The notes: generated from the letters alone by a model not told the origin. Counted from the first letter of the stretch, positions 18,815 to 28,227 are shown. The stretch: DNA of 38,950 bases from Paraburkholderia caledonica NBRC 102488 (GCF_000685095.1 NZ_BAYE01000037.1:1-38950), one strand, 5' to 3'. Made by a program: numbers and translations.

Positions 18815-19477
18815 ATGCGATTGTTGTTAGTGGAAGACGATGAAATGATCGGCGAGCCGGTGGTGGAGTTCATGCGGCGGGCCGGTTACGCGATCGACTG
18901 GGCCCGTGATGGACGTGAGGCCGCGCTCTCACTGGATCACGATGTCTATGATGTCGTCCTGCTCGACCTGGGGCTACCGAAGGCGGACGGCGTTGACGTT
19001 CTCAGCCGCTACCGTCGCCGTGGCGGAAGCGCGCCGGTGATCATCCTGACAGCCCGCGATGCGGTTGAAAACCGAATCGCGGGTCTCGATGCCGGTGCGG
19101 ATGACTATCTCGTCAAGCCATTTGACCTCGATGAACTGGCTGCACGCGTGCGCGCGATGCTACGCCGTCGCACCGGACAAACGAACCCGCTATACACGCA
19201 CGGTGATCTTACCCTGAACCCGGTCAGTCACGAGGCCTCCTTGAGGGGCGAACCGCTGTCGCTGCTACCACGGGAATTCAGCCTGTTACAGGCGCTTATC
19301 GAAGAACCGAAGCGAGTATTCAGGCGTTCGGAGCTCGAAGAGAAACTGTATGGTTGGGGCGAAGAGGTGGGCAGCAACACAATCGAAGTCCACGTATCCA
19401 ATCTGCGGCGCAAGTTAGGCGCCGACCATATTGTGACCGTGCGCGGTGTCGGCTATCGGCTCAAGAGGGGCGAATGA
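18815..19477 (+). CDS. OmpR/QseB-type response regulator
   Basis: This is a DNA-binding response regulator of 220 residues, started at MRLLLVEDDEM (ATG at 18815) because AGGAG lies 10 bases upstream. The receiver domain has the acidic pair EDD at 8-10, the phospho-accepting D51 in VVLLDLGLPKADG, the conserved Thr in ILTAR, and Lys in ADDYLVKPFD. The C-terminal winged helix reads LLPREFSLLQALIEEP and SNTIEVHVSNLRRKLG, then VRGVGYRL. Its stop overlaps the start of the kinase gene as ATGA, so the two are coupled. The relatives are QseB, PmrA and TctD. It is the best candidate to bind the tandem box at 17694-17710. Confidence 0.88.
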   Translation: MRLLLVEDDEMIGEPVVEFMRRAGYAIDWARDGREAALSLDHDVYDVVLLDLGLPKADGVDVLSRYRRRGGSAPVIILTARDAVENRIAGLDAGADDYLVKPFDLDELAARVRAMLRRRTGQTNPLYTHGDLTLNPVSHEASLRGEPLSLLPREFSLLQALIEEPKRVFRRSELEEKLYGWGEEVGSNTIEVHVSNLRRKLGADHIVTVRGVGYRLKRGE

Positions 19478-20805
19478 CGTCAATTCGCCGCTGGCTGCTT
19501 GGCTGGTTAATCGCTGGACTTGGCGCTGCCGCATTGACCGCCGGTTATGGCATCTTCCTTACGGCGCGATCAGAGGCAAGCGAACTGTTTGACTACGAAC
19601 TGCGCACGGTGGCGCTTTCCCTGCCGGCCACAATCACCGACAGCAAATCGCTTACGCACCGCAGCCCCGACTTCGAGGGCCTCGCGGAAGACAGACTTGT
19701 CATACAGATCTGGGGCAACGCTGAGACGCCGCTTTACATGTCGCTGGGCGGCATTGATCTTCCCCGGTTTCCCGCCGGCATTCGCACCATCGAGCACCAG
19801 GAGGTTCACTGGCGCCTGTTCGGCTCGCAGCAGGGCGATCGTTTCGTCCAGATCGCGCAGCCTGTATCGGTGCGCAACGATCTCGCACTGCGCCTGGCGC
19901 TACGTACGTTGTGGCCGTTGGCGCTGTTCTTTCCGGCGATCATACTGATTGTGCTTCTGGTTGTGCGCCGCGGGCTATTACCGCTCGAAAGGATTTCAAA
20001 CGCGCTCGCGACCCGCTCATTGGACTCGCTTGCTCCATTGCGTCTGGCCGGGCGCATTCCGGTCGAGCTCAAGCCGCTTGTCGCTGCGCTGAACGATCTG
20101 CTGAAACGCCTGGATATCGCATCCCAGTCGCAGCGCACGTTCGTGGCGGATGCCGCTCACGAACTTCGATCGCCGCTAGCGGCGTTAAAGCTTCAGATAC
20201 AGGCCGCTAAGCGTGATCGCTCAGTAGCCAGTTCCAGGACGTTCGACCGGATCGAGGGAAGGCTCGACAGGATGATCCACCTGGTGCAGCAGCTCCTGAC
20301 TCTTGCGCGCGAAGATGCGCCCCGCACTGAGCAGCTGAGAGTGGTCAGCCTGCGGCGATTGGCGGAGCGTGCAGTCGCAGATGCTTCCGTACTCGCCGAG
20401 GCCAGGAAAATCGATCTCGGACTGGAGTGCGACGACGCTTCGTCTGCACATGACCTCTACAACGCACATGCAGAAGCCGGCGGTCTCGAAGTCCTGCTCA
20501 ACAACCTGATCGACAACGCTATCCGGTATACACCGGAACTTGGCAAGGTCGACGTGATACTCGCCCGAAACGGAGCTGAAGTGAGCGTATCGGTCGTCGA
20601 TAGCGGCCCTGGCATTCCTGAGGCGGAACTCGAACGGGTCTTCGACCGCTTCTATCGCAGCATCGGCAGCAAGGAGCAAGGCAGCGGTTTGGGACTAGCA
20701 ATCGCGTCGCGGATCGCAGAGCGGCAAGACGCCACGCTCAGCCTGGAAAACAATAACGGGCGGCCGGGACTGAGTGTTGTTTTAAAAGGCCTGCGCAGCG
20801 CTTAG
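19474..20805 (+). CDS. QseC/TctE-type sensor histidine kinase
   Basis: This inner-membrane sensor of 443 residues starts at MTSIRRWLLGWLIAG, whose ATG overlaps the regulator stop. TM1 is at about 8-30, followed by a 2CSK_N-type periplasmic domain (SELFDYELRTVALSLPATI), TM2 at about 146-164, and a linker. The H-box is FVADAAHELRSPLAAL with H229, the N-box is NNLIDNAIRYTP, G1 is DSGPGIP, the F-box is FDRFYR and G2 is GSGLGLAIA. All kinase motifs are intact. It should phosphorylate the regulator encoded just before it. The stimulus is unknown; relatives answer to cations, quinones or organic acids. The gene ends before a decayed region on the opposite strand. Confidence 0.88.
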   Translation: MTSIRRWLLGWLIAGLGAAALTAGYGIFLTARSEASELFDYELRTVALSLPATITDSKSLTHRSPDFEGLAEDRLVIQIWGNAETPLYMSLGGIDLPRFPAGIRTIEHQEVHWRLFGSQQGDRFVQIAQPVSVRNDLALRLALRTLWPLALFFPAIILIVLLVVRRGLLPLERISNALATRSLDSLAPLRLAGRIPVELKPLVAALNDLLKRLDIASQSQRTFVADAAHELRSPLAALKLQIQAAKRDRSVASSRTFDRIEGRLDRMIHLVQQLLTLAREDAPRTEQLRVVSLRRLAERAVADASVLAEARKIDLGLECDDASSAHDLYNAHAEAGGLEVLLNNLIDNAIRYTPELGKVDVILARNGAEVSVSVVDSGPGIPEAELERVFDRFYRSIGSKEQGSGLGLAIASRIAERQDATLSLENNNGRPGLSVVLKGLRSA

Positions 20806-21430
20806 AGGAGCTAGACGAATCCAAGGCAAATACGTCCATATCAGTGAGCCGATTATCGGCGTGCGTTGACGCCAGGCAGCGTACATGTCCTGCTCGGCCT
20901 CGGCCACCATGACGAACAGGGGTACGGTCGGGAAATTCCTTGAACAGGAGGCGGTGCACACCGTGAATCGACGCCGTATCGTAGAGACTACCTTCGGGTG
21001 CTGACTGAAAGTCTGCGAATGTGCTCGGCCTGCTGATATCGCGTCCCATCGCGTCCAGGTTACGGAGCCGGTGCATGACCATAATGCCGTTCCAGCCGAT
21101 CAGGGACACGGCAAGATGCGCGCCGCGTCACAACCCGGCGAACACGTTGTGGAAATACTCCGGATTCCATCGCCATCAGCGCGATGCCGACAAACGAGCC
21201 GTCCAGATGGGAATGGCGCCGTCCGAGCCAGGTTTGCCGAAGACTTACTTCGAGCGCCCACCGCCACTGAGCTTCCGTACTGCATCGCTCTGAGCGACGG
21301 TTGGTCACCGTCGAGTACCGATCAGCCGACAAAGGCCTTCGCCGGTCGAGGCGCAGGCAAGCGACTTCTCCCTGGACCGCCCTCGACCTAGGCCTAATAG
21401 CGCGATCCCCCGCCGGGAGAGACATTTTTC
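20806..21430 (-). pseudogene. Relic of a dCache sensor domain, probably from a diguanylate cyclase
   Basis: Pieces of one periplasmic sensor domain appear in three minus-strand frames. They are, in order, RRHSHLDGSFVGIALMAME (near 21200), EYFHNVFAGL then RGAHLAVSLIGWNGIMVMHR, GRDISRPSTFADFQSAPEGS, LYDTASIHGVHRLLFKEFP, and finally PLFVMVAEAEQDMYAAWRQR near 20870. This order matches the dCache sensor common in Burkholderia GGDEF proteins. At least two frameshifts and one stop interrupt it. No GGDEF, EAL or kinase part follows, since the region runs into the end of the QseC-type gene. The output domain is therefore inferred from the sensor type. Lost c-di-GMP signalling capacity is the likely meaning. 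Confidence 0.6.
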
Positions 21431-21582
21431 TTCCGTCGAAAGCCGGATTGCCAGCAAATCGCTGCTGGTCTATAACTGTATCGGCGCCCTGAAAGACGGA
21501 GGCTCCAAAACCTTTGCATTGGGAGGCTGGCGATCAGGCCAGGACTAAGCGCACCCAGCCCTGTTCTAATCGGGGCTGCTGA

Positions 21583-21879
21583 ATGACGGAGCTCATCATG
21601 GAATGCGGGTGCCGCAGGTCGATCATCGATGCAACACCGGATTTCTCCCTTGGCAAATACTTCGCGCATGCGCGGCTGGTCCGCGCGTCGCTTGACGATG
21701 ATGCCGACGTCGAGATGCGCATCGAGCGTGGTATTGGCTGGTTCGACACTGAGAACGAGGCGATTGAAGCTGCCCAGCAATGGGCGTTCGGTTGGATTGG
21801 CCGGCGTGACGGCAGCGTTGTTGGCAATGCGGGCGACCCACCGGTGCCGGGAAGGGACGCCTCTGCCGGGACCTACTAG
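21583..21879 (+). CDS. Small hypothetical protein
   Basis: This frame of 98 residues starts MTELIMECGCRRS. Its middle reads like a folded small domain (FAHARLVRASLDDDADVEMR, then GIGWFDTENEAIEAAQQWAF, then GWIGRRDGS), reminiscent of short Burkholderia proteins ending in a WF-x-TEAEA-type helix. The exact family is not recognised. A GACGGAG purine run precedes a second possible start, ATG at 21598. There is no signal peptide or membrane segment. It stands alone between two gene relics, so it may or may not be expressed. Confidence 0.5.
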   Translation: MTELIMECGCRRSIIDATPDFSLGKYFAHARLVRASLDDDADVEMRIERGIGWFDTENEAIEAAQQWAFGWIGRRDGSVVGNAGDPPVPGRDASAGTY

Positions 21880-22091
21880 AAAGCAGCAGCCATTGCTGCA
21901 GCCAGCACAGACCGCGCATTGAGACGCTGGCTTAATACGGCGGCTATGCACAATCCACGCGGTCGCAAGAGTTTCGCAGCAGCGGTTCGCCTTACTGAAT
22001 CGCGTTCCACCGAGGCACGATGAGCCGGGGCAATGAATATTGGACGGATCGGCCTGACGGACAAACAGAGAAGCTACGCGGGGAGAAACGA

Positions 22092-23112
22092 TTGAAGAAC
22101 ACTGGAATACAGTGCGCCAACGAAAAAGACGTTCAACGTTCGACATCGCCGCGGCCGGCATCGCCTCGCAAGCGACGCATCGCCATCCTGCTCGTTGACG
22201 GGTGCGATCTCGTCGGTGCGAACGTCATTGCCGAGGCATTCACTCTGGCTTCCCGGCTCACATGCCCTGACGATAGTCTGCGCGCGTATGATGTGACCTT
22301 CCTGTCCGAGCGCGGGGGGTAGTCCGGGTGGCGTCATCCCTGCAGGTCTGTACCGAAGCGTTCGAGATGCACAAGGACGTTGGCTTCGACGCGCTCTTCG
22401 TTGCGGCTCCGGATCAGTACGTCGATTCGCTAAGTCTGGAGCCGTTGGCGCAGCGCCTGTGCCACGGCCGAGTGAATGCGACGCAGATCATATATCTCTG
22501 CAAGCATCCGTCACCACCTGATGGTAGACCCGTCACCTTGCGGCCTGATGTCGACAGTCCAAGATCGAAAGCATTCGACGATGCGTTGGGCGCCGCCGTC
22601 GCCGTCATCCGGCGCGATCGGGGTGACATGCTGGCCCAACGCGTTGCCCAGGAACTGTCGATCGTCTCCCGGACTGTGGTCAGTCTCGCCCTCGAGGAGA
22701 CTTGCACCGGGCCAGGCGGCAGGGTACGCATCGCCGCGACTGGTTGCAGGACAATTGTCATCGTCCGATCTCTGCGGGCGATGCCGCCGCCGCTGCTGCA
22801 ATGAACGGACGCAACTTCGCTCGCCACTTCGGGCGCGAACTGGGTGTTTCACCGTCGGACTATCTCGTTGACCTCAGGCTGCAAATTGCCCGCCGGTTGC
22901 TTGTCGAAACCGATCTCACGGTCGACAAGATCGCCGAACTCTCCGGCATGAGCAGCGGTGTTCATCTCGCCCGAACGTTCCGGACACAGATGAAAATCCT
23001 GCCGTCCGAATACCGTGCGTTTCATAGCGACGGCAAATCCAGACGCAAGGGCACGGCCGCCGCCCCAGATCTGGCGCTCCTGAACGACACACGTACTGGC
23101 GCGCCAGACTGA
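22092..23112 (+). pseudogene. GlxA-type AraC family regulator (DJ-1/PfpI plus HTH), broken
   Basis: GlxA-type regulators join a DJ-1/PfpI-like domain to an AraC helix-turn-helix. A likely TTG start at 22092 follows GGGGAG. The first part (RRIAILLVDGCDLVGANVIA, then EAFTLASRL) ends at a TAG at 22320-22322 after a run of six G. One more G would carry the frame on into VVRVASSLQVCTEAF, with FDALFVAAPDQYVDSLSLEP. A second shift near 22700-22730 leads to RDWLQDN in the third frame and a complete C-terminal HTH (MNGRNFARHFGRELGVSPSD, LTVDKIAELSGMSSGVHLAR). The DJ-1 domain also looks shortened. At least two frameshifts make a functional product unlikely, though the HTH alone could be made. Confidence 0.7.
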
Positions 23113-23288
23113 ATGCTCTGTCGGTGCCGCCGCAGGCATTACAAAGCGCGGGGAAGGCGTTCGGGTGCGGATGCACAGCGGTTGGTTGGATATCATCCGC
23201 AGCGCGGCGAACCGCCGCAGACGGGAGGAAGGTATCGGCCAGAGGACCTGACTGCCGGAAGGTCTGGCTGAGCGAACCAGGGGCTCGT

Positions 23289-23588
23289 TCAGTCATCGTC
23301 GCCTGAAAAGATATGGCGCCCGTCAAAAAGCCGCAAGTGAGGGCAGTCTGGAAAGTGCTCCGGCATCGGGCGGCTACCTTGGGCGCAAGTCACCGGCGAT
23401 TCGATCGTGCCTGTTCCGCTCGCTGTTAGTTCATGCCGAGCCCCATCCCCAAAGGCGGCATTTCTCGCCGAGGCGCGCCACTCTTCGGCGATCCTCGGCC
23501 ACTCCTCGCGCTCGCGGCTGCCTGCCAGTTGCCGGGCTGCCAATTGTGCACATTTCTGGGCCTCGCGGCGGAATTTGTCGTTTTCCAT
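23289..23588 (-). CDS. Small hypothetical protein with helical N-terminus
   Basis: The 99-residue frame from MENDKFRREAQKCAQLAARQ has a GGAG five bases before the ATG ending at 23588. Residues 1-42 form a charged helix ending EREEWPRIAEEWRASAR, much like short proteins of Rhizobiales and Burkholderiales that pair a REEAxxCRxLA helix with an EEWxRLAEEW helix. The remainder (CAQGSRPMPEHFPDCPHLRL) contains three scattered cysteines and no known motif. It is probably cytosolic, and its function is unknown. It is the only gene-like frame between the GlxA relic and the PAP2 gene. Confidence 0.5.
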   Translation of the reverse strand: MENDKFRREAQKCAQLAARQLAGSREREEWPRIAEEWRASARNAAFGDGARHELTASGTGTIESPVTCAQGSRPMPEHFPDCPHLRLFDGRHIFSGDDD

Positions 23589-23591
23589 CAC

Positions 23592-24234
23592 CGCTCCGAA
23601 CGCAAGCGATTTAGGTATAGCCCGGTTCGCGTATCATAGCAGCGTCGGCCGGAATCGCTATTGTTCGCCGCGGAACACCGCCTGCCACCATGACGCCGCT
23701 TTGCCGCGCCCAGACCGCTAACCCGCTGCTCAACCAGTTGTGCTACGGCAGCAAGGCGGTAGCATTGTCATTGATCGGCCAGCATGACGGCAGATATCTG
23801 CTTGCAGCCGGAGACGACATGGACACGTAGGCCCGGCTCAAACCTGTGCCGGATTGCGCCGGTCCGTCGCAACGACGGTCGGCGACTCGGCAAGCGGCAG
23901 AAAGAGTCGTGTTCCGCCGTGTCGAGTGCCGTCCCGAATGCGACGGGTCTATTGGTATCGCTTTTCCATCGCCTGGCGCGAGCCTCTTGACGCCCCTGCT
24001 GGGCAGCTCGATCGCCGTCAGTCAGTACGCGCATGTTGCCTCTTGCAAACCACGCCCGTGACTATCCGACACGCTCTCAAGTTGATCGCTTATGCAAGCG
24101 TTCGTCTGGACCCGACTGTGAGGCCAAGTTCGATTTCGGCAGAAATGCTGCGCTTGAGCAGGGGGCGTGACTCTGCGGACGGGTTTACGACATAGACACG
24201 GGTAACGTCGATGCACGGCGCATGCAGGGCCGGT
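23592..24234 (+). other. Gene-free stretch of about 640 bases
   Basis: Several open frames of 60-110 codons cross here on both strands, but none has a convincing start, ribosome site or family resemblance. There are no T-tailed hairpins or repeats that I can see. It may be the residue of eroded genes. Confidence 0.4.
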
Positions 24235-24837
24235 TCAGGGACGCAGCCAGCCTAGGGCGATCGGCCACGCGAACAGCTTACGATATAGCACAACCGCCAC
24301 ATGCATCACCATCGTCCCGCCGAGACGCCAGAGTGGCGCAACCGACGCACAGGCCGCAAAGGCAACGGCGACGGCTCCGACCATGTCGAGCGGGAAATGC
24401 ACCCCGACGAACACACGCGCCCACGCAACCGCAAATCCGCCCAGTAGAGTCAGCAACCCAAGCCGACGCGCCTGCCCCGACAGCAACGTCAAGGCGATAC
24501 ACCAGAGGATCGTCACATGGTCGCTCGGAAAAGACGAGTCGCGGGCGTGCTGCAGGAACGTATGACCGAGCCCGATCATGATCGGTCGTGGATGCGGCCA
24601 TGCTAAGCCGATCAACTGGTTGATGCCCAAGGCGAGCATCGCCACCACGCATGCCCGGACCGCAAGGTCGCGCTGCTTTTCGTTGCCCCATAACCATAAG
24701 CCCATGAGCAGCAGCGGAACCATGTAGATCCCGCCGTCTGCGATCAGCACGGCTGTCTGGATCTGCCATGTCGGTGTCGCCGGCGTCGCGTTAATGTTGA
24801 GAAACAGCGCCTGGTTGAATGCTTCGAGTGTATTCAT
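24235..24837 (-). CDS. PAP2 family phosphatase, BcrC-like undecaprenyl-diphosphatase
   Basis: This inner-membrane enzyme of 200 residues probably recycles undecaprenyl diphosphate, the lipid carrier of cell-wall synthesis, by removing one phosphate. All three PAP2 motifs are present: LAWPHPRPIMIGLG (C1, residues 79-91), SFPSDH at 102-107 (C2) and R141 with GVHFPLD at 145-151 (C3). About five hydrophobic segments are visible. The N-terminus MNTLEAFNQALFLNIN and the GHTFLQHARDSSFPSDH spacing are typical of BcrC, a family linked to bacitracin resistance. The gene is intact, in contrast to the PAP2 relic at 11 kb. It is on the same strand as hpnI but separated by about 225 bases from the next gene upstream, so a joint operon is uncertain. 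Confidence 0.85.
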   Translation of the reverse strand: MNTLEAFNQALFLNINATPATPTWQIQTAVLIADGGIYMVPLLLMGLWLWGNEKQRDLAVRACVVAMLALGINQLIGLAWPHPRPIMIGLGHTFLQHARDSSFPSDHVTILWCIALTLLSGQARRLGLLTLLGGFAVAWARVFVGVHFPLDMVGAVAVAFAACASVAPLWRLGGTMVMHVAVVLYRKLFAWPIALGWLRP

Positions 24838-25062
24838 TGCACACAGATCTCTACAGGTTTGTCAGCGACGATCGGCCCGCGACCGCAGCGCCAGGCAGCT
24901 GAGACACAACGGTATGTCGAGGAGCGCCGCGCCTACGCAAAGATCAGTCGTGCGTCGGAGCGGTCTCGCAGCGAGTAACGACGGCCCCGCGCCGGCTGCC
25001 TGCACACGCCGCTTGCGGGATCAAGGCGCCGGACGCAACGCCAGTAACGCTGGCGGCGACGC

Positions 25063-25692
25063 CTAGGCCGCCAGCCAGAACAATCGGTGCCCTGCGTGGA
25101 ACCCGTCTCCTCCCTCAGACGACGACGCCAATGCACACTGAAACGGCAGAACGCTCACCCAGTCTTGATGCCCTATTTGCCGTCCGGTGCCGAGGACATT
25201 GGTGCCAGTCAGGTTGCCAACCAGTGAACGATCGGCAAGCAGTTCACAAACGAGGACAGCACCGGGCGTTGATTCGCCCTGCCTGACTCTTCTATATGGT
25301 GAACAAACCGCCTTCACCACCGCGTCGATCCTGGTGGCCGCGGGAATCGGCCGTAGCTCACCTGCCGCACCGCTGAATTGCCCGATCACCTGTCCGAAGC
25401 GCCGGGAACTTACCGCCTTCGATCCATAGCGCGCACCCGTGCAGTCCAGCAAGAAGAGCGTCACGTCCGTTGTGCAATCGACGCCGGCCTCCTTCTGCAC
25501 AGACGCGTACGGGTCTTCGTGCAAATGTGAATGAATCCCCTCCAATCCACGCCAAAGATCCAGCATCCGCGAAACCCGAAGCTTGGTGCTCGATGCGATC
25601 GCCAGCCACACCTCGGCTGGTGCGGCGGTGAATGATATTGCGGCTGCAACGACGGCGAACCAGGGTCGCACAGGCGTGCGTCGCTGGTACAT
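25063..25692 (-). CDS. Exported hypothetical protein, possibly surface-adhesin-E-like
   Basis: From the ATG ending at 25692 (MYQRRTPVRPWFAVVAAAI) the frame gives 209 residues with a signal-peptide-like start (AVVAAAISFTAAPAEVWLA). The block from GVDCTTDVTLFLLDCTGARY through FGQVIGQFSG to PIPAATRIDAVVKAVC resembles the paired-cysteine pattern of the surface-adhesin protein E family (DC near the middle, a GEVV-like turn, then a final KAVC). The part before it fits less well, and another frame contains FADAGSLAWIGGDSFTF, so a frameshift near 25560 is possible. The last 75 residues have no recognisable match. The frame extends upstream to a TTG at 25842 that overlaps the hpnI stop. Assignment is tentative. 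Confidence 0.4.
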   Translation of the reverse strand: MYQRRTPVRPWFAVVAAAISFTAAPAEVWLAIASSTKLRVSRMLDLWRGLEGIHSHLHEDPYASVQKEAGVDCTTDVTLFLLDCTGARYGSKAVSSRRFGQVIGQFSGAAGELRPIPAATRIDAVVKAVCSPYRRVRQGESTPGAVLVCELLADRSLVGNLTGTNVLGTGRQIGHQDWVSVLPFQCALASSSEGGDGFHAGHRLFWLAA

Positions 25693-25838
25693 AGAGCGCC
25701 CAGCCTTAACCTGATGGTTACCCTGTCCTGCCGCACATTGCATTGCGTCACGACAGTTGCCAGTCCGGCGCTTCGACGGATGCTGTTCCCGAGCAAAGCG
25801 GCACACCAACAACACAGATCGCCGATTCGGTCCGAGGT

Positions 25839-27212
25839 TCAACGGCCATCCGATGGCTCCACGACCTCCATCGCACGCAGCGACCTTGCGTGCGCCGTCA
25901 ATTGCGGACTTTCAACAGGAACACGCGTGCCGCGCCAGGTCACATGCGTGCCGAAAGCGGCAACGATCCATTGAAACAACAGCAGCACGTCGCGCAGCGG
26001 CAAGAGCGGCAAATCGATCCAGAACTCACGCGCGAACGACTCGGGTGCCACACCTGGCAACGCGCTTCTCAGGGCAAGCTGATGGCGTGCGGCGCGCGCA
26101 TGCAGCAGCAAACGCGCAGCGACGCCGACGGATGTACTGACTGCTCCTACAACCGCAGGACAGCAATGCGTCATGCCGCTCCCGCCGGTCGCGAAAACAG
26201 CAGTGAGACATCCGCCGGCCATCAGCCAGGGCGTCGGAAACGTGATGAAAAGAAAGGCGAAGCCAAGCGGGTTCACCGAACGGATCGTGCGTAGCCACCG
26301 CGTTTCGCGTTCGCATAGCGCGGCGAACGTGGGCTCAGTCACGTCGGTGGCCACCATCACCCGCGAGAGCACCGTTTGCAGTCCGAGCGCACGGGCGTGT
26401 TCGGCGAGCCAGTAATCATCGGCCAGACAGTTCTTCAGGGCCTCGAAGCCACCAATGCGGTCAAGCGTCGTCCGCCGCAACGCGAGCGTTGCCCCGAAGC
26501 CGAAGCGGCGCGACCCGGTCATATACGCGACCCGTACCGAAGGCGCGAACCATTCGTTGACGAAAAGCGCGCCCACGCGCGACCAGAAACCGCCCACAGC
26601 TCGCGCGACATAAAGACACGTGAGCACGCCGACGCGCGGGTCGGCGAGCGGCGCGACCACACCGTCGAGATAATCTGCCTCGACGGCAATGTCGCTATCT
26701 GCGATCACAATCACGTCATGGCGCGCGTGCGCCGCCATATTGATCAGATTGCTGACTTTACGATTGCTCCCATGCATCCGCGTATCGATGACAAGTTCGA
26801 TGTCGCGCGACGGATACGCGGCCTGCAAACGGCGCACGACGGGAATCGAGGGATCGTCTGGGGAAGACACGCCGAGGACCAGCTGAAAATTCCTGTAACG
26901 CTGCTCACAAAAGCTTCGCAGGTTTTCATGCAGGCGCGGCTCTGCGCCGCACAGTGGCTTGAGCACACTCACGCCGCTGTGCGGGAAAGGATAGAACGAA
27001 TGCGAGCCGGGCGTGTCGAGGTGAGCGCCGCTTACCATGCTGCCGGACGCGGGAGCGGCAGCGGCTTGCGCCAGACGGTCCAAACAGAAGATCAAGCTGC
27101 GGCGCTGTCTGAGGAAGGGCATTGCGGCGGCGGCCGTCATTGCATACAGCGACGCGCCGACGCACCCGGCGAGCAGAATCCATTTGCATACTGTCAATGC
27201 GTGTGCAGCCAT
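25839..27212 (-). CDS. hpnI: Hopanoid biosynthesis glycosyltransferase HpnI (GT21-like)
   Basis: HpnI adds N-acetylglucosamine to bacteriohopanetetrol, a step toward decorated hopanoids in the membrane. The 457-residue protein has an N-terminal membrane helix (about 10-30), then a family 2/21 glycosyltransferase domain: VSVLKPLCGAEPRLHENL, IADSDIAVEADYLDG with the DxD at 172-174, NCLADDYWLAEHARALG with DD at 265-266, and ERETRWLRTI carrying the (Q/R)xxRW motif at about 303-306. C-terminal hydrophobic segments end in WIDLPLLPLRDVLLLFQW. It starts at ATG ending at 27212, eight bases after AAGGA, and 17 bases after a small membrane protein gene, so the two form an operon. No other hpn gene is in the window. 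It is intact. Confidence 0.85.
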   Translation of the reverse strand: MAAHALTVCKWILLAGCVGASLYAMTAAAAMPFLRQRRSLIFCLDRLAQAAAAPASGSMVSGAHLDTPGSHSFYPFPHSGVSVLKPLCGAEPRLHENLRSFCEQRYRNFQLVLGVSSPDDPSIPVVRRLQAAYPSRDIELVIDTRMHGSNRKVSNLINMAAHARHDVIVIADSDIAVEADYLDGVVAPLADPRVGVLTCLYVARAVGGFWSRVGALFVNEWFAPSVRVAYMTGSRRFGFGATLALRRTTLDRIGGFEALKNCLADDYWLAEHARALGLQTVLSRVMVATDVTEPTFAALCERETRWLRTIRSVNPLGFAFLFITFPTPWLMAGGCLTAVFATGGSGMTHCCPAVVGAVSTSVGVAARLLLHARAARHQLALRSALPGVAPESFAREFWIDLPLLPLRDVLLLFQWIVAAFGTHVTWRGTRVPVESPQLTAHARSLRAMEVVEPSDGR

Positions 27213-27229
27213 TCAGGATTCCTTCAGTA

Positions 27230-27574
27230 TCAGCTCAGCACGAACGGTTTGCCCGTGAGACGAAGATGAAGGATGACAAGCCAGAGTCGCGGGCAACCAG
27301 GTACGACCTCGATTCGCCGTACGTTAGCATCCGCAGCGCTCGCATAGCGCCCTTCAACGGCGCGCTGAAAAGCACCCCGCGCCAACCGATGCGCGACGAT
27401 TACGCCGCCCGCCATCATTCCCAGCGAAGCCAGCCGGAAAGCGCCGGAGCCGAAAACATGCTGCGCGGCCGGCAACAGCACTACCGTCACGCAGGCGAAG
27501 ACTTCGGCGACGACAGCCGTCAGCGAAGCCACCATCAGGTGGGCCCGCAGCATGTCGACGGTGATTCGCTTCAT
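27230..27574 (-). CDS. Small membrane protein encoded upstream of hpnI
   Basis: This protein of 114 residues begins MKRITVDMLRAHLMVASL, with GAGG nine bases before its ATG. Two hydrophobic segments (about 14-35, ASLTAVVAEVFACVTVVLLP, and 45-62, ASLGMMAGGVIVAHRLA) suggest an inner-membrane hairpin with a basic cytoplasmic loop and tail (ANVRRIEVVPGCPRLWLVIL). I recognise no family. The gene ends 17 bases before hpnI and is probably co-transcribed with it, which makes a role in hopanoid or envelope metabolism possible but unproven. Confidence 0.55.
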   Translation of the reverse strand: MKRITVDMLRAHLMVASLTAVVAEVFACVTVVLLPAAQHVFGSGAFRLASLGMMAGGVIVAHRLARGAFQRAVEGRYASAADANVRRIEVVPGCPRLWLVILHLRLTGKPFVLS

Positions 27575-28227
27575 GGCTTTGCCTCATACCCTGAGAAACG
27601 ATTGCGCGCTTTGCGTACAGTTCTCTCGCGCTGCTCGAGTCGAGTCACAGCTCAACACAAAAGGCCAATGTGCCAGCCGATCATTCCATCAATGAACCTA
27701 CGATCGCGCTTCGAGAGACCAGCAACAGAAGGCGACGCCGAGTGCCAATGTGGCTAATGCGGCGGTATGCTTCGTGCAAATAGTACGGAGCAAAGCTGAA
27801 GAAAGCCTTAAGCAAGAGCAATGCGCACGGACCGCTCCCCACGCGTTGCCGGGAGGTTTCGGGAGGGACGCTGCGGTGACCGAGTCGTCGATGTCCGGCT
27901 CAATGACGACAAGGGCGCCGCCATTTTGTGCGCCACTTCATCGAGGCCGTCAATCATGCAGTGTCATTAGCATCCCAACGCTCAGGTGCCCACGAAGGCC
28001 ACCTTCTTTGCACAGCGGGAGTGTGCCCAGCCAGAGACACTGGTCATCTGTGCGATCCCGCTCCTGATCAGCGTCGGCTGATGCGCGGCAACAAGCACAC
28101 CCGCAAGCCGATGTTCGTAGTAATCCCCTCGGCGTTGCTGGCTTGGGTTCGCGAGTGAACCTATGGCCGGGCTAAGTCGGCTTGTTCAGACTCATTGGAA
28201 ACCTCTTTTAAACGCAGGAGAACACCA
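27575..28227 (+). other. Gene-free stretch of about 650 bases
   Basis: This divergent intergenic region should hold promoters for the hpnI operon and for the COG4705 gene. Open frames of 76-105 codons exist on the plus strand but lack ribosome sites and family resemblance. A clear AGGAG at 28216-28220 serves the TTG start at 28228. I see no repeats or terminators. Confidence 0.4.

Noticed and set aside
25743..27269. Plus-strand open frames opposite hpnI
   Set aside because: HpnI motifs (DSD, DDYWL, RETRW) are on the minus strand, and the plus frames show no domain.
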